Counted from the stretch's first letter, positions 30,277 to 40,084 are shown. The stretch: 64,000 nucleotides of DNA from Solimonas sp. (GCA_030149365.1 JASBRP010000010.1:32751-96750); one strand, 5' to 3'. Notes: generated by a model from the sequence alone, not told the origin. Numbers and translations: made by a program.

Positions 30277-31419
30277 TCAATTCGCCCTGTTCCGTATGTC
30301 ATTCTCTACTTGAGCCGGCGCCTTCCTATCCACCCATCGATAAAACTCCAGCGCACTACCCAAGGCCTTCAGTGAGGCTTTGAGCATCGGACGAGCAGAA
30401 GTAACCTTTGACCACCATCCCAATGTCGGATCTAGCCGTCTGATCTCCTGCCGTAACTCCTCCAGCGCCAAGCCGACTTCTTCCTCACGTACAGCAGAAA
30501 GCCCATGCGTGAAACTGAGCTGATTTCTCGCAGTGTTCACGTTGCCAAAAATATGTCCATTGCCGAAGCGCGCTCCCAACTTCCCGCTGGCAACCAAGAT
30601 GTCCAGGAGCCTGGAAACCCCCGCGCTCTCTCCGTCGGAGAATTTAATGCCATGGACTGTCTCCAACGCCAACCCCGCCTCTACAGCAATGGCACTCAGC
30701 ACATACTCCGTAGCCCGATTGGAAAGCATGAGCGACGCACTTGAGGAACGACGAGCATGCAATATTTCGGCGCATACAAAGCAAATGGCACTCGCAGCTA
30801 CTAACACTTCTTTGATGCTGCCGGCCTCTCTTCGCTCAAGCACCCGGACTATGGAATGAATATCGTTCAACTTGTTAAGAAAATCCTCTAAAGGCCGCCC
30901 CTGGGATATCTCAAAGCGAAGCCGAGCTCGCCATTTCTCAATCTCCTGGACGATGTGAGGCCGCGATATCCACCAGTGGGGGCGCCTAGACGCAGAAACA
31001 TTCGTCATAGCGACCGCACAGGAAAGATAGATCTGCTCCAAAAAAATATAGAGGTCAAGAAGAATTCGTAACGTCGGACCGAATGCCTTACAAGCATCCT
31101 CCTTCTCTAGAAGGCAGAGCAGAGATTCGATGTCTTTTGAGGAAAAAACAAATTCACTAAATGCAGAGTCGAGTTTCTCTGTTACTTGTCGCAATAGAGA
31201 ACTTGGCAGATCTTGAGGGCCCACGCCTGCAAGAAAAGCGGAAAGCTGGTCATGACTAGCGTAGTGCCCTCCAACGATTAGAACAACCTGTTCTCCTGAT
31301 GGGAGGAATTCATGATCTGCGCAGAGCTCTGCAAGAAACATCTCATACTGCTCGGCATCCATCAGCGTACAAGCCGCCGACAACGGCAGGCTCATATCCC
31401 AGCGAGCCACGGAAGACAT
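30277..31419 (-). CDS. Island protein with possible HEPN-type RX6H motif
   Basis: This is a 380-residue, largely helical protein. I recognise no full-length family. Near the C-terminus is TARNQLSFTHG, where R298-N299...H305 fits the RX4-6H motif of HEPN ribonucleases and sits in a predicted helical context (SRLLDILVASGKLGARFGNG before, EEVGLALEELRQEIRRLDP after). Its ATG is two bases after the stop of the large DGQHR gene, so it is the last gene of a run starting at dndA. Fold comparison is needed before calling it a HEPN toxin. Confidence 0.55.
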   Translation of the reverse strand: MSSVARWDMSLPLSAACTLMDAEQYEMFLAELCADHEFLPSGEQVVLIVGGHYASHDQLSAFLAGVGPQDLPSSLLRQVTEKLDSAFSEFVFSSKDIESLLCLLEKEDACKAFGPTLRILLDLYIFLEQIYLSCAVAMTNVSASRRPHWWISRPHIVQEIEKWRARLRFEISQGRPLEDFLNKLNDIHSIVRVLERREAGSIKEVLVAASAICFVCAEILHARRSSSASLMLSNRATEYVLSAIAVEAGLALETVHGIKFSDGESAGVSRLLDILVASGKLGARFGNGHIFGNVNTARNQLSFTHGLSAVREEEVGLALEELRQEIRRLDPTLGWWSKVTSARPMLKASLKALGSALEFYRWVDRKAPAQVENDIRNRAN

Positions 31420-31421
31420 TT

Positions 31422-33386
31422 CTAGTCCAGAAGGTCTTCAAGTTGTACAGAGATGTATGCAAGTAATTTGGACTTTGCCTCTTCGAATCGAATCGATGAA
31501 ATTTTTGCGATCTCCTCAAGAAACTTCTTCTTGTCGTCCGCGTTGCCCGATTTTTGAAGGGCCCGCAGATGCTCTATCTCCGCTTCATCCTGAATAACTT
31601 CCATGTAGTTATTCTTATAAAACTTAATTAGCTGATCCCTGAGAGTAGACAGGTATGCCGACGCCGCCTGCCGGGCTATCGATCGGAGGGCCGTAGTTAA
31701 TGATTGCTTCAGTGGTGATTCGAGCTTTGTCCCTCGGAGCTTCTCTAGCGCGTTAATCGAAGCGTCGATGGCCACCTTCATGCTCAGAGAACTAAGCATT
31801 AAATTTAGCCAACCCTGTTTAATCTCTCCGCCTTTGAAGTTCGCTCTCTCTCCCTGCCAAAGCATGTGCTGAGTAAACGTACTACTGCCCAGAAATTGCA
31901 TGTCATGCGGGACAATGGTCTTCTCGAAGGCAGCCACGACCATATGTGCCGCCTCGCCAGGCAGAACGCCATGCTTAATGAGATCGCGGCTAACGACTAT
32001 CCAGGATCGAATAAAGGCTTGCTGGAAGACGGCCAATCTACTGGTTTTCGGCTGGTCCGCCTCAATGTCTTTAAACAAAGATGTATAGGCCAGCTTAGTT
32101 TCCGGCATCGCGATGGCATTAATGTCAGAGGGAATTTGGTGTTGCACAATCATCTTATGAACGAGATCAAACTCCGGCTTATCTCCTCTTTTCCTTTCAA
32201 CGGCCAGGCGCTGCATCCTGTCCCTCATATGCGATATCAACTTGGCATATGGAGAGAACTCTGTAAAAAGAACGGATAGAGGTTTAGCGACATACTCGGC
32301 GATCTGCTTGTAAATAACTTCATCGACAGCGCCACCAGAAACCTCCCTAGCAACAGCATCAATATCAAAGTCCTCATCCAGATCCAAAAGCCGTTCTTGA
32401 ACAGCAGGAAGCTGAAGTATGGTTGATGCAACTCTTGGAACAAAAAGGCTTGCACTAAGTGCATCAACTATTATGGAAACGGAGGTAATGCTGTAAGGTC
32501 GATTAATCTGGCCGGCTTTTTTATCATCGTGGATATTCCATTCTAAGTGATGGAGCTTGCTGTACCCGGCCGTCTCATCGTCTTTCCAACGCTCTGCAAA
32601 TGCCCTTACTGCTTCAGCAGCATAGGATCTATCATCGAGCAGCTGGAGGAAATGACCACTAACCCTTTTTGCCTCGTTATTTACGGTTATGAATAGATCT
32701 CGAAGATCTTCTAGGCCTGATTTCGTAGCGCCAACAGCAAACGGCGAAAACACAATGCATATGGGCACTTCGATCCCTTCTACAACGCTCTTCGACTCTT
32801 CGGAGTCATAGAGGCCGGAAAGAGCTTTGTATCGATGCTGACCATCGATAACAACCAGCGAGGATCGAGAAGAATTCAGCTCAAGGTGAGCGCCAAAGTC
32901 ATAGTAGAAGAAGGGTTTGCCAAGATCTGAAAATTTGGGAAGCTTCTCATTCTCTACACTACTTCCCCAAAGCTTTAGCCTGAACAGATTTCCATCCCAT
33001 GTAACTGTTATCGATGTACCGTTGTCGCTGTCCTCCTGAACGGGCACATCTTGAAAGAATTCCTGGATCTCTCCCGTCAGGTCTTTGTTAATAATCGAAA
33101 CCAGCAATGGCGCAAAAAAAACCGATCGGCCCTGGCTTTCCACAACGTAGTCCCGAATGTCGGCAACGTGACTAACATTCACATCGCGTTGAATCATCTG
33201 AGAGAACTTAATTTTTTGAATTGGCAGCGCGTCTGCCGCAACCTGCAACGTATTCTTAAGACGACTAATCGGAACCGTCGTCATAAAATAGAAAGCCGGA
33301 TGACTCGCCTTGGTCCTGAATCGACCGAAGGTACCCCGGAACTTCGCATCGAAAACGTCAGTCGGCGCTTTAAACATCGCTTCCAT
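31422..33386 (-). CDS. Large DGQHR-domain protein (654 residues)
   Basis: The DGQHR core is at SLVVIDGQHRYKALSGL (D181-R185), followed by LEDLRDLFITVNNEAKRVSGHFLQLLDD, the segment equivalent to that in DndB. Unlike DndB (about 380 residues here), this protein continues for over 300 residues of mainly helical sequence, ending in a charged helix (KKKFLEEIAKISSIRFEEAKSKLLAYI). The gene follows the GIY-YIG-like gene by 26 bases and is coupled to the HEPN-candidate gene. DGQHR proteins are ParB-related and associated with DNA modification. A long C-terminal extension suggests a separate effector or binding role, which is inference. Confidence 0.82.
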   Translation of the reverse strand: MEAMFKAPTDVFDAKFRGTFGRFRTKASHPAFYFMTTVPISRLKNTLQVAADALPIQKIKFSQMIQRDVNVSHVADIRDYVVESQGRSVFFAPLLVSIINKDLTGEIQEFFQDVPVQEDSDNGTSITVTWDGNLFRLKLWGSSVENEKLPKFSDLGKPFFYYDFGAHLELNSSRSSLVVIDGQHRYKALSGLYDSEESKSVVEGIEVPICIVFSPFAVGATKSGLEDLRDLFITVNNEAKRVSGHFLQLLDDRSYAAEAVRAFAERWKDDETAGYSKLHHLEWNIHDDKKAGQINRPYSITSVSIIVDALSASLFVPRVASTILQLPAVQERLLDLDEDFDIDAVAREVSGGAVDEVIYKQIAEYVAKPLSVLFTEFSPYAKLISHMRDRMQRLAVERKRGDKPEFDLVHKMIVQHQIPSDINAIAMPETKLAYTSLFKDIEADQPKTSRLAVFQQAFIRSWIVVSRDLIKHGVLPGEAAHMVVAAFEKTIVPHDMQFLGSSTFTQHMLWQGERANFKGGEIKQGWLNLMLSSLSMKVAIDASINALEKLRGTKLESPLKQSLTTALRSIARQAASAYLSTLRDQLIKFYKNNYMEVIQDEAEIEHLRALQKSGNADDKKKFLEEIAKISSIRFEEAKSKLLAYISVQLEDLLD

Positions 33387-33412
33387 AGATCACCTAGTTG
33401 CCGTTTGAATAG

Positions 33413-34018
33413 TTAAGCCAGCGAAATCCGCGGCCGAAGAAACGCTTGAGTTGCTCGCTCTGCACATAACACCGCCCTTCTCGGCACATCCAAGGGACGG
33501 ACTATAAATTTTAGATCAGACCACGATACCTTTAGCTCCTTCAGTCGGCCTGAGAATTGAGTGGCTCCAGACATATGTTGACGGAGACGCTCCTGAAAGG
33601 TTTGACTGGCTGTCATCCCGACATATATCGGTTGCGATAAATCCAATGTGTAGCGCAAGACCATTGCCGCAGCTTTAACGGCATCGACCCCGCCACCGAG
33701 TTCACTAATCACTTGCGCCAGATAAGTCGCATGCACGCCTTCCGGACTGGGTTGCGCGGTCACGGAGTAGGAAGTTCGCAGATGTGGTGCCTGCTCCGTA
33801 GCGATTTGGCCCAAAAGAATGCTGCTACGACTTAAGGCTAGATTGAGCCGCTCCGCCCTTCGTAGCAAGTCAGTGGTTAGGAGCTTGCAATCCCTCTCCG
33901 GCAGAAGTCCGAGCCTCACATCATTCGGCAGCGATAAGCGGAACGCATAAATCCCAAAATTGTCATCCGGGACATTATCCGCCTCTCCAGGCAACTCAAA
34001 AATATGTTCTGCGCTCAT
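33413..34018 (-). CDS. GIY-YIG nuclease-like protein with large insertion
   Basis: This 201-residue protein has NFGIYAFRLSL (GIY at residues 22-24) and, 107 residues later, QPIYVGMTASQTFQERLRQH (YVG at 132-134, catalytic-type Arg at 144 or 146, then H148). A possible metal-binding glutamate is E187 in LCAERATQAFL. In ordinary GIY-YIG domains the two strands are 10-11 residues apart, so this would be a variant with a helical insertion. The start is taken as the ATG at 34018; a TTG at 34051 is possible. It is immediately downstream of dndA on the same strand, a position that suits a nuclease of a modification system. Confidence 0.65.
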   Translation of the reverse strand: MSAEHIFELPGEADNVPDDNFGIYAFRLSLPNDVRLGLLPERDCKLLTTDLLRRAERLNLALSRSSILLGQIATEQAPHLRTSYSVTAQPSPEGVHATYLAQVISELGGGVDAVKAAAMVLRYTLDLSQPIYVGMTASQTFQERLRQHMSGATQFSGRLKELKVSWSDLKFIVRPLDVPRRAVLCAERATQAFLRPRISLA

Positions 34019-34090
34019 GTCGCACGCATGCCCTCTGGAAGACTCATACAACTAAAATATCTCTGCCGGAGACGACTCGCGCTTGGGCAG

Positions 34091-35224
34091 CTATAGCAAG
34101 GACTCGATACGGTGAGCTAATAAGTCCCAAGGCACTTCAGGCGTAGCGTGACTCCAGCTAATGCGGACACACGCGTTGGCGGCATCAGGGGACATACCCA
34201 TCGCTGTAAGCACGTGGCTTGGTGAATAGCTAGCCGAGGTGCAGGCAGATCCATTTGAGATAGCTACCAGGTCCTTCAAGGCGACAATCAACGCCTCAGA
34301 ATCCAAGCCGGCGAAGGACAGATTGAGCACGTGAGGTTCCACATTCGCTACACTTCCCGAGATTTGCGGAGAAAGCCGCGACAGGGCCGCGATGGCCTGC
34401 TGGCGAACCTCGAGATTCTTATTCCTTCGAGCTACATTATCCCGCTCTGCAAGAGCACTTGCTTCGCCTAGTGCTGCAATCAATGCGACCGGCAATGTGC
34501 CGGGACGCAGCCCACGCTCCTGTCCTCCACCAAAAAGGATCGGGCGCAGGGGAATCTTTTCGTATCCTCGACGGCGGGCGATCAAAGCGCCAACACCCTT
34601 AGGGCCATAGATCTTATGCCCACTAATACTGATGAGATCTAGGCGGGAATTCCGCAATGGCTCAATGTCCTTACCGAAGCCTTGGGCTGCATCGGTATGC
34701 AGGAACGCTGGGTGGTCCTCCATGACGGCGCAGATGGAAGCAAGTGGCTGACGAATGCCCGTCTCGTTGTTCACCTGCATCAACGACACCAATAGTGTGT
34801 CTTCGCGAAGTGCCCCTTCCAGATCTGCCGGGTCCACCTCACCGCTGCTTCCCACAGGGAGTGTTGTTACCTCAAATCCTTCTCGCGCCAGGGCCTCCAC
34901 AGGCTCCAATACGGCCTTATGCTCAATAGCAGAGGTAATGATATGTCGCCGTCCACTCGCCGCACCTTCCTCGCGGAGGCCAAGAATCGCGAGGTTGTTG
35001 CTTTCCGTCGCGCCACTAGTAAACACCACCTCCTCACGGCGGCATTGCACCACTGATGCGAGCTGATCACGGGCTCGCTGGACTGCCTGTTTAGCGCGAG
35101 CACCATATTCGTGCGTCCGGCTCCCCTCATTCCCATACTCGAGTGTCAGGTATTTCAACAAAATGTCGCGCACAGACGGCTCTAACGGCGTAGTCGCGTT
35201 GCAATCGAGGTAGATGGGGGCCAC
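34091..35224 (-). CDS. dndA: Cysteine desulfurase DndA
   Basis: This 377-residue PLP enzyme of the IscS/NifS class starts at GTG with AGGGAG upstream (MAPIYLDCNATTPLEP). PLP contacts include TSGATESNN and the Schiff-base lysine K204 in SGHKIYGPKGVG; the persulfide cysteine is C328 in SNGSACTSASY. Its location, divergent from dndBCDE with a 74-base gap, identifies it as DndA rather than a housekeeping IscS. It supplies sulfur for replacing a non-bridging phosphate oxygen in DNA, normally through DndC. Confidence 0.92.
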   Translation of the reverse strand: MAPIYLDCNATTPLEPSVRDILLKYLTLEYGNEGSRTHEYGARAKQAVQRARDQLASVVQCRREEVVFTSGATESNNLAILGLREEGAASGRRHIITSAIEHKAVLEPVEALAREGFEVTTLPVGSSGEVDPADLEGALREDTLLVSLMQVNNETGIRQPLASICAVMEDHPAFLHTDAAQGFGKDIEPLRNSRLDLISISGHKIYGPKGVGALIARRRGYEKIPLRPILFGGGQERGLRPGTLPVALIAALGEASALAERDNVARRNKNLEVRQQAIAALSRLSPQISGSVANVEPHVLNLSFAGLDSEALIVALKDLVAISNGSACTSASYSPSHVLTAMGMSPDAANACVRISWSHATPEVPWDLLAHRIESLL

Positions 35225-35298
35225 GGCGCTCCCTATGTACGTTTTATTCTGGTTGATTTAACATACATGCCGCCAGAATTTGACGGACATGACCTGCC
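35225..35298. promoter_or_regulatory. Divergent dndA / dndB promoter region
   Basis: The 74-base gap holds a plausible dndB promoter: TTGATT at 35253-35258 and GAATTT at 35276-35281 with 17-bp spacing. ATGTA (35234 on) and TACAT (35264 on) form a short inverted repeat that could be an operator. DndB represses its own region in other species. Confidence 0.45.
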
Positions 35299-36444
35299 AT
35301 GCCGCGCAACTCCTCTCCAGGTTCACGTACAGGCGGCCCCATTATGGCGGGTTCCTCGGACGTAAGCACCCAGCCCACCCTGACATTTCCTGTCATCCGA
35401 GGGATTCAGGCCCATCGCGAGTACTACGTGGCGATGTGGACTCTCCGGATGCTGCGCCAGATCTCGATTTTTAATGAGGACGAGCTTTCTCCGGAGCTGC
35501 GGGCGCAGCGGACCCTTAACACTGCGCGGGTGCCGGAGATTTGCGATTACATCCTTGGAAATCCTGAGGACTATGTCTTCTCGGCACTTACGGTCTCCAT
35601 CGACTCGGACGTGCATTTCGAGGCACTCCCCGGACAGGACAAGCTGGGGCTCCTCCAGGTGCCGATGGATGCAAGATTCATCATTAACGACGGACAACAT
35701 CGGCGTGCGGCCATTATTAGGGCCCTCGAACAGCGCCCGGAGCTTGGTCACGAATCCATCGCCGTGGTGTTCTTCCTCGACATTGGCCTAGAGCGTTGCC
35801 AGCAGATGTTTGCCGACCTAAACCGGCATGCGATACGGCCCAGCCGCTCTTTGGGCCTCCTATACGACCACCGCAACGACAAGGCTCAGCTAGCCAAGTT
35901 AGTCGTGATGAAGTCAGATTTCTTTCGGGAAATCGTAGATATGGAGCGATCATCCCTGGCAAAGCGCTCGCGGAAGCTTTTCACGCTATCGGCCTTCCAC
36001 AATGCGTGCGCGGATCTCGTCAGCGGGCTGGCCACGGGGGATCTAAATGAAGATGCAGACCTGGCCCGCGAGTACTGGGATGCTGTGTCAAAGCACTTTC
36101 CAGCTTGGGGACAGGTTAGGGAAAATCGCCTTTCGGCCAGTGAGGTTCGCGATGGTTACATCCATTCGCACGGCATCGCGCTTCAGGCTCTCGGCAAGGC
36201 AGGAAACACCTTACTGCACGAACACAAGGCGAATTGGAAGCAAAAGCTTAAGAAGCTGGAGACCATTGATTGGTCTCGCAACAATGCCCGCGTTTGGGAG
36301 GGCCGCGCGCTTATTGGCGGCAAGGTTTCCAAAGTCACCACAAATGTCTTGTTGACTACCAACATCATTAAGCAGGCCCTGTCACTGCCGCTAAGCGCAG
36401 ACGAACAACAGGTTGAGTCCGCGAATCTTAAGGGGCGCCACTAG
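35299..36444 (+). CDS. dndB: DndB, DGQHR-domain regulator of DNA phosphorothioation
   Basis: This 381-residue protein has the typical DndB N-terminal block VIRGIQAHREYYVAMWTLRML, then SPELRAQRTLNTARVPEICDYIL, and the hallmark INDGQHRRAAI with DGQHR starting at D131. FADLNRHAIRPSRSLGLLYDHR matches the conserved helix. In studied systems DndB is not required for modification but tunes its level and represses the operon. The start could be the ATG at 35299 or the one at 35344; neither has a strong ribosome-binding site. It begins the dndBCDE operon, with dndC 23 bases downstream. Confidence 0.93.
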   Translation: MPRNSSPGSRTGGPIMAGSSDVSTQPTLTFPVIRGIQAHREYYVAMWTLRMLRQISIFNEDELSPELRAQRTLNTARVPEICDYILGNPEDYVFSALTVSIDSDVHFEALPGQDKLGLLQVPMDARFIINDGQHRRAAIIRALEQRPELGHESIAVVFFLDIGLERCQQMFADLNRHAIRPSRSLGLLYDHRNDKAQLAKLVVMKSDFFREIVDMERSSLAKRSRKLFTLSAFHNACADLVSGLATGDLNEDADLAREYWDAVSKHFPAWGQVRENRLSASEVRDGYIHSHGIALQALGKAGNTLLHEHKANWKQKLKKLETIDWSRNNARVWEGRALIGGKVSKVTTNVLLTTNIIKQALSLPLSADEQQVESANLKGRH

Positions 36445-36467
36445 GGCCCTACTTTCCGAGCAATTTC

Positions 36468-38114
36468 ATGACTAAGCGAGAGGCGCCGATCAAAACGCCA
36501 CAGGCGGTTGATCCAACACCACTGAGCGCAATAACCAGTGGAGGAAAAAAAGCCGGGAAAGGTGCCAGCATCACAGGCACCAAGCGCGCATCGGCATTCG
36601 ATGAGCTTGGCTACAGAAAAACGATTGAGCAGCTCCTAGAAGAGATTCGAGAAATCTACCGGCTTGACGATGTGCCGTGGATTATCGGCTACTCCGGGGG
36701 CAAGGATTCCACGGCCACACTGCAGTTGATCTGGAACGCTCTGCAGGGCTTGCCGCTGGAGCAACGACACAAGCCCATTTTTGTAATCTCCACTGACACC
36801 TTAGTGGAGAACCCAATCGTTTCTTCTTGGGTTCGCTCCTCACTCCGCACGATGTCGGCGGCCGCTCAGAGCCAGCAGCTACCCATACGCCCTGAGCTCT
36901 TGCATCCTAAGGTTGAGGACTCCTTCTGGGTAAACCTGATTGGACGCGGCTATCCGGCGCCGCGCCCAAAATTCCGCTGGTGCACCGAGCGGCTAAAGAT
37001 TCGCCCTTCGAACAAATTCATTCTGGATCTCGTAGCCGAGAACGGCCAGGCGATCTTGTGTCTTGGAGCCCGAAGCGAAGAAAGTGCGGCCCGCGCCAAG
37101 GTTCTGGCCCGCAATACCAAATACCGCGTGCGAGATCGCTTGAGCCCCAGCGCCACCCTACCTGGCTGCCAGATTTATACACCGGTTGAAGCCTGGACCA
37201 GCGATGATATTTGGTTTTATCTCAACAATGAAAAAAATCCGTGGGGCGCTAGCAACAAGGAGTTGATGGGCATGTACGCGGGGGCGACCGCCGATGGCGA
37301 ATGCCCCTTGGTGGTGGACACCTCCACCCCCAGTTGCGGCGACTCTCGATTCGGCTGTTGGGTATGCACTCTCGTCGAAAAAGACAAATCGATGACAGCC
37401 ATGATCCAGAATGACGCCGAAAAGGAGTGGATGATGCCGCTTCTCGATCTGCGTAACGCGCTCGACTTTCGCAACAATGCCGTCGCTGACGAGACGTCCA
37501 GCGATCACCATCTGCGCGACTTTCGACGAATGGGTGGCGCAGTCGTTCTCATGGCAGACGGAAACCCAGTCCCTGGCCCCTACACTCAGTCGGCTCGAGC
37601 CGACTGGCTAAGCCGACTGCTTAAGGCGCAAAGCTACATCCGCAAGAATGGTCCCAAGGACGTCGCTGACTTGGAGCTGATAACGCTCAATGAGCTACAA
37701 GAGATTCGGCGCCTTTGGATCACAGAGAAACATGAGCTTGAGGATCTTCTTCCCAAAATCTATCAAGCCAGCACCGGCAAGGCCTACCCAGGAGCCGCGC
37801 TGGACGACAACCTTTTGCTCGGTGAGACAGAGTTTAAATTGCTTGCGGAAATTTGCGGAGAAGACCGCTTACATTATGAGCTTGCCAGGGAGCTCCTGGG
37901 CCTAACCCAGCAGCAGCGCTTCTCTGGGCGCCGCTCCGGCTTGTACGACCAAATTGAGAAAGCCTTCCGACGCCACTTTTTTGACGACAAGGACGACGCG
38001 GTGTCCAGGGCACGCCGGCGCGCCGACCACAAAGCCAAGCGAACTTCGCAGCGGCAGACGGGGACCGTGACCGCCACCGAGGGCCATTCGCCCTCCGAAG
38101 ATCTCGAAGCATGA
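36468..38114 (+). CDS. dndC: DndC, PAPS-reductase-like sulfurtransferase
   Basis: This 548-residue protein has the PP-loop SGGKDST at residues 76-82 (WIIGYSGGKDSTATLQLIW). Iron-sulfur ligands expected in DndC are visible as RWCTERLK and the TPSCGDSRFGCWVCTL group. DndC activates the DNA phosphate with ATP and accepts sulfur from DndA. It is 548 residues, as usual for the family. Its last 4 bases overlap the dndD start codon (ATGA), showing coupling. Confidence 0.95.
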   Translation: MTKREAPIKTPQAVDPTPLSAITSGGKKAGKGASITGTKRASAFDELGYRKTIEQLLEEIREIYRLDDVPWIIGYSGGKDSTATLQLIWNALQGLPLEQRHKPIFVISTDTLVENPIVSSWVRSSLRTMSAAAQSQQLPIRPELLHPKVEDSFWVNLIGRGYPAPRPKFRWCTERLKIRPSNKFILDLVAENGQAILCLGARSEESAARAKVLARNTKYRVRDRLSPSATLPGCQIYTPVEAWTSDDIWFYLNNEKNPWGASNKELMGMYAGATADGECPLVVDTSTPSCGDSRFGCWVCTLVEKDKSMTAMIQNDAEKEWMMPLLDLRNALDFRNNAVADETSSDHHLRDFRRMGGAVVLMADGNPVPGPYTQSARADWLSRLLKAQSYIRKNGPKDVADLELITLNELQEIRRLWITEKHELEDLLPKIYQASTGKAYPGAALDDNLLLGETEFKLLAEICGEDRLHYELARELLGLTQQQRFSGRRSGLYDQIEKAFRRHFFDDKDDAVSRARRRADHKAKRTSQRQTGTVTATEGHSPSEDLEA

Positions 38115-40084
38115 TCATTGACTCAATAACGTTGCAGAATTTCGGGGTCTATCGCGGCACTCAATCAGCCGTTCTTACCCCAGAACCTGGCAAGCCGATC
38201 ATATTGTTTGGAGGCATGAACGGCGGCGGCAAGACCACCATGCTCGATGCAGTTCAGCTTGCGCTTTATGGGCCGCGAGCACGCATATCAAATCGTGGCA
38301 ACCTTTCTTACAAGGAGTATCTGCGCGAAGCGATGCATCGCGCTGCTCCACCCGAGGAAGGCGCGGGCGTCGTGCTGGAGTTCCGACGGCTGGTAAATGG
38401 TCAGTTCCAGTCCTTTCGTATAAGCCGGAACTGGTTTTCGACCGCCAAGGGCATAGAGGAGAACACGGAGGTTTCGCAGAACGGCGTAACTGATCCTGAA
38501 GCGGCTAGCCAATGGGACGAGACAATCGATGCTTATCTACCTAACAGCATCGCTCACCTCTTCTTCTTCGACGGTGAACAAATCATGGACTTGGCTGAAG
38601 CCGAGCATGCCGCGGATATCCTTCGGACAGCGATCCACTCCTTGCTCGGCCTGGATCTTGTTGACAGGCTTGAAACTGACCTGAAGGTTTTTGAGCGCCG
38701 CAAGCGTGCCGAAGAACTGGACCCTTCTGCCGCTGCCGAGCTTGTCCATCTGCGCGCCCAGTTGGAACAGTTAGATTCTGAACAAGCACAGATCGCAGCC
38801 GATGAGGCCGCCCTGGTAAATCAAGTTGGGCGACTCTCCAAAGAGGTCAGCTTAAAGGAGGCGCACTTTCGCTCAGAAGGCGGAGAGCTTTTTGATAAGC
38901 GCGCAGAACTAGACCGGCGCTTGGCAGAGGTCCGTCAAGAAAAGCTCCGCACTGAGGCACAACTAAGGGAGCTCGCCGCGGGCATGCTACCCCTGGCGAT
39001 GCTGCGCTCCGAGCTCAATGCACTACATCGATTGGCTGATCACGAAGAAGACATTAAGCGCGCCAGAACCGTTTTGACTGTCCTCCAGAGGCGCGATCAG
39101 AATCTGATCAGACAGCTGACCAATGAGGGGCTCTCTGCCAAGGCCCTCGCGACCGTATCGACCGTAATGAAGGACGACCAGAAGCGCCGAAAAGCCGATG
39201 CGGATGGTGAGCTGTACTTAGGGGCTTCCGGAGATCTTCCGGCTCAGCTCGAATGGATCGAAGCCTCTCCATTAACAAGTGCTGAGCATCAGGCCCGATC
39301 GCTAGTAAAGGCGATTGGCAGCTTTGACGAGAAGATCCTAAAGGTTGAACGAGACCTCGAACGCGTTCCGTCAACGGAGCGGATCGAGGCGATTAAGGCT
39401 GAGCTCAACGCGCTCAGCGGATCCCGCGAGCGAAAGGCAGCTGAATTAGAAGTTCTCCGATCGCGGCAAGCCGCGCTTTCAAAGACCCGACAGTCCCTTG
39501 AGGCACGCTTAGACCGAACCGATCAAGAGCATTTTGATCATCAGGCCACAGCGGACGACAAGGCTCGCTTCCTGCGTCACTCAATCAAAGTTAGGTCTAC
39601 ACTGGACGCACTTCGTGGACGCGTAGTTGAGCAGCACGCCGAGCGGATGCAAACCCTGATCCTTGACGCATTCCACCAGCTGCTGAGAAAGAGCGACTTG
39701 GTTTCCGCCATACAGATTGACCCCGAATCCTTCAGCATCACTCTGAAGGATGCCAAGCGACAGCCCCTGCCTTTCAGCCGCCTTTCTGCAGGTGAACGAC
39801 AGCTTCTTGCCACTTCTCTTCTTTGGGGACTCGCTCGTGCATCTGGCAGGCCCATTCCTACCATGATTGACACACCGCTGGGCCGCCTCGATTCAACTCA
39901 TCGAATGCATCTTGCAAGCCGCTACTTCCCGAACGCATCGCATCAGGTTGTTTTACTTTCCACTGACGAAGAATTGGTTGATGAAGACTTGTCGGCCATT
40001 CAGCCCTTTGTCTCAAGAACCTATCTCTTAAAGCATGATGATCGACAAGGAACCACGCGAATTGAGAAGGGGTACTTCCAGTGA
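38111..40084 (+). CDS. dndD: DndD, SMC/RecN-like ATPase of DNA phosphorothioation
   Basis: This 657-residue ATPase has Walker A GGMNGGGKTT from residue 34, a central charged coiled coil (AELDRRLAEVRQEK and nearby helices), the signature LSAGERQLLATSLLW around residues 557-571 and Walker B TMIDTPLGRLD. DndD works with DndC and DndE to open or engage DNA during modification. The ATG at 38111 overlaps the dndC stop and its own stop overlaps the dndE start, so translation is coupled across the operon. Confidence 0.94.
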   Translation: MIIDSITLQNFGVYRGTQSAVLTPEPGKPIILFGGMNGGGKTTMLDAVQLALYGPRARISNRGNLSYKEYLREAMHRAAPPEEGAGVVLEFRRLVNGQFQSFRISRNWFSTAKGIEENTEVSQNGVTDPEAASQWDETIDAYLPNSIAHLFFFDGEQIMDLAEAEHAADILRTAIHSLLGLDLVDRLETDLKVFERRKRAEELDPSAAAELVHLRAQLEQLDSEQAQIAADEAALVNQVGRLSKEVSLKEAHFRSEGGELFDKRAELDRRLAEVRQEKLRTEAQLRELAAGMLPLAMLRSELNALHRLADHEEDIKRARTVLTVLQRRDQNLIRQLTNEGLSAKALATVSTVMKDDQKRRKADADGELYLGASGDLPAQLEWIEASPLTSAEHQARSLVKAIGSFDEKILKVERDLERVPSTERIEAIKAELNALSGSRERKAAELEVLRSRQAALSKTRQSLEARLDRTDQEHFDHQATADDKARFLRHSIKVRSTLDALRGRVVEQHAERMQTLILDAFHQLLRKSDLVSAIQIDPESFSITLKDAKRQPLPFSRLSAGERQLLATSLLWGLARASGRPIPTMIDTPLGRLDSTHRMHLASRYFPNASHQVVLLSTDEELVDEDLSAIQPFVSRTYLLKHDDRQGTTRIEKGYFQ

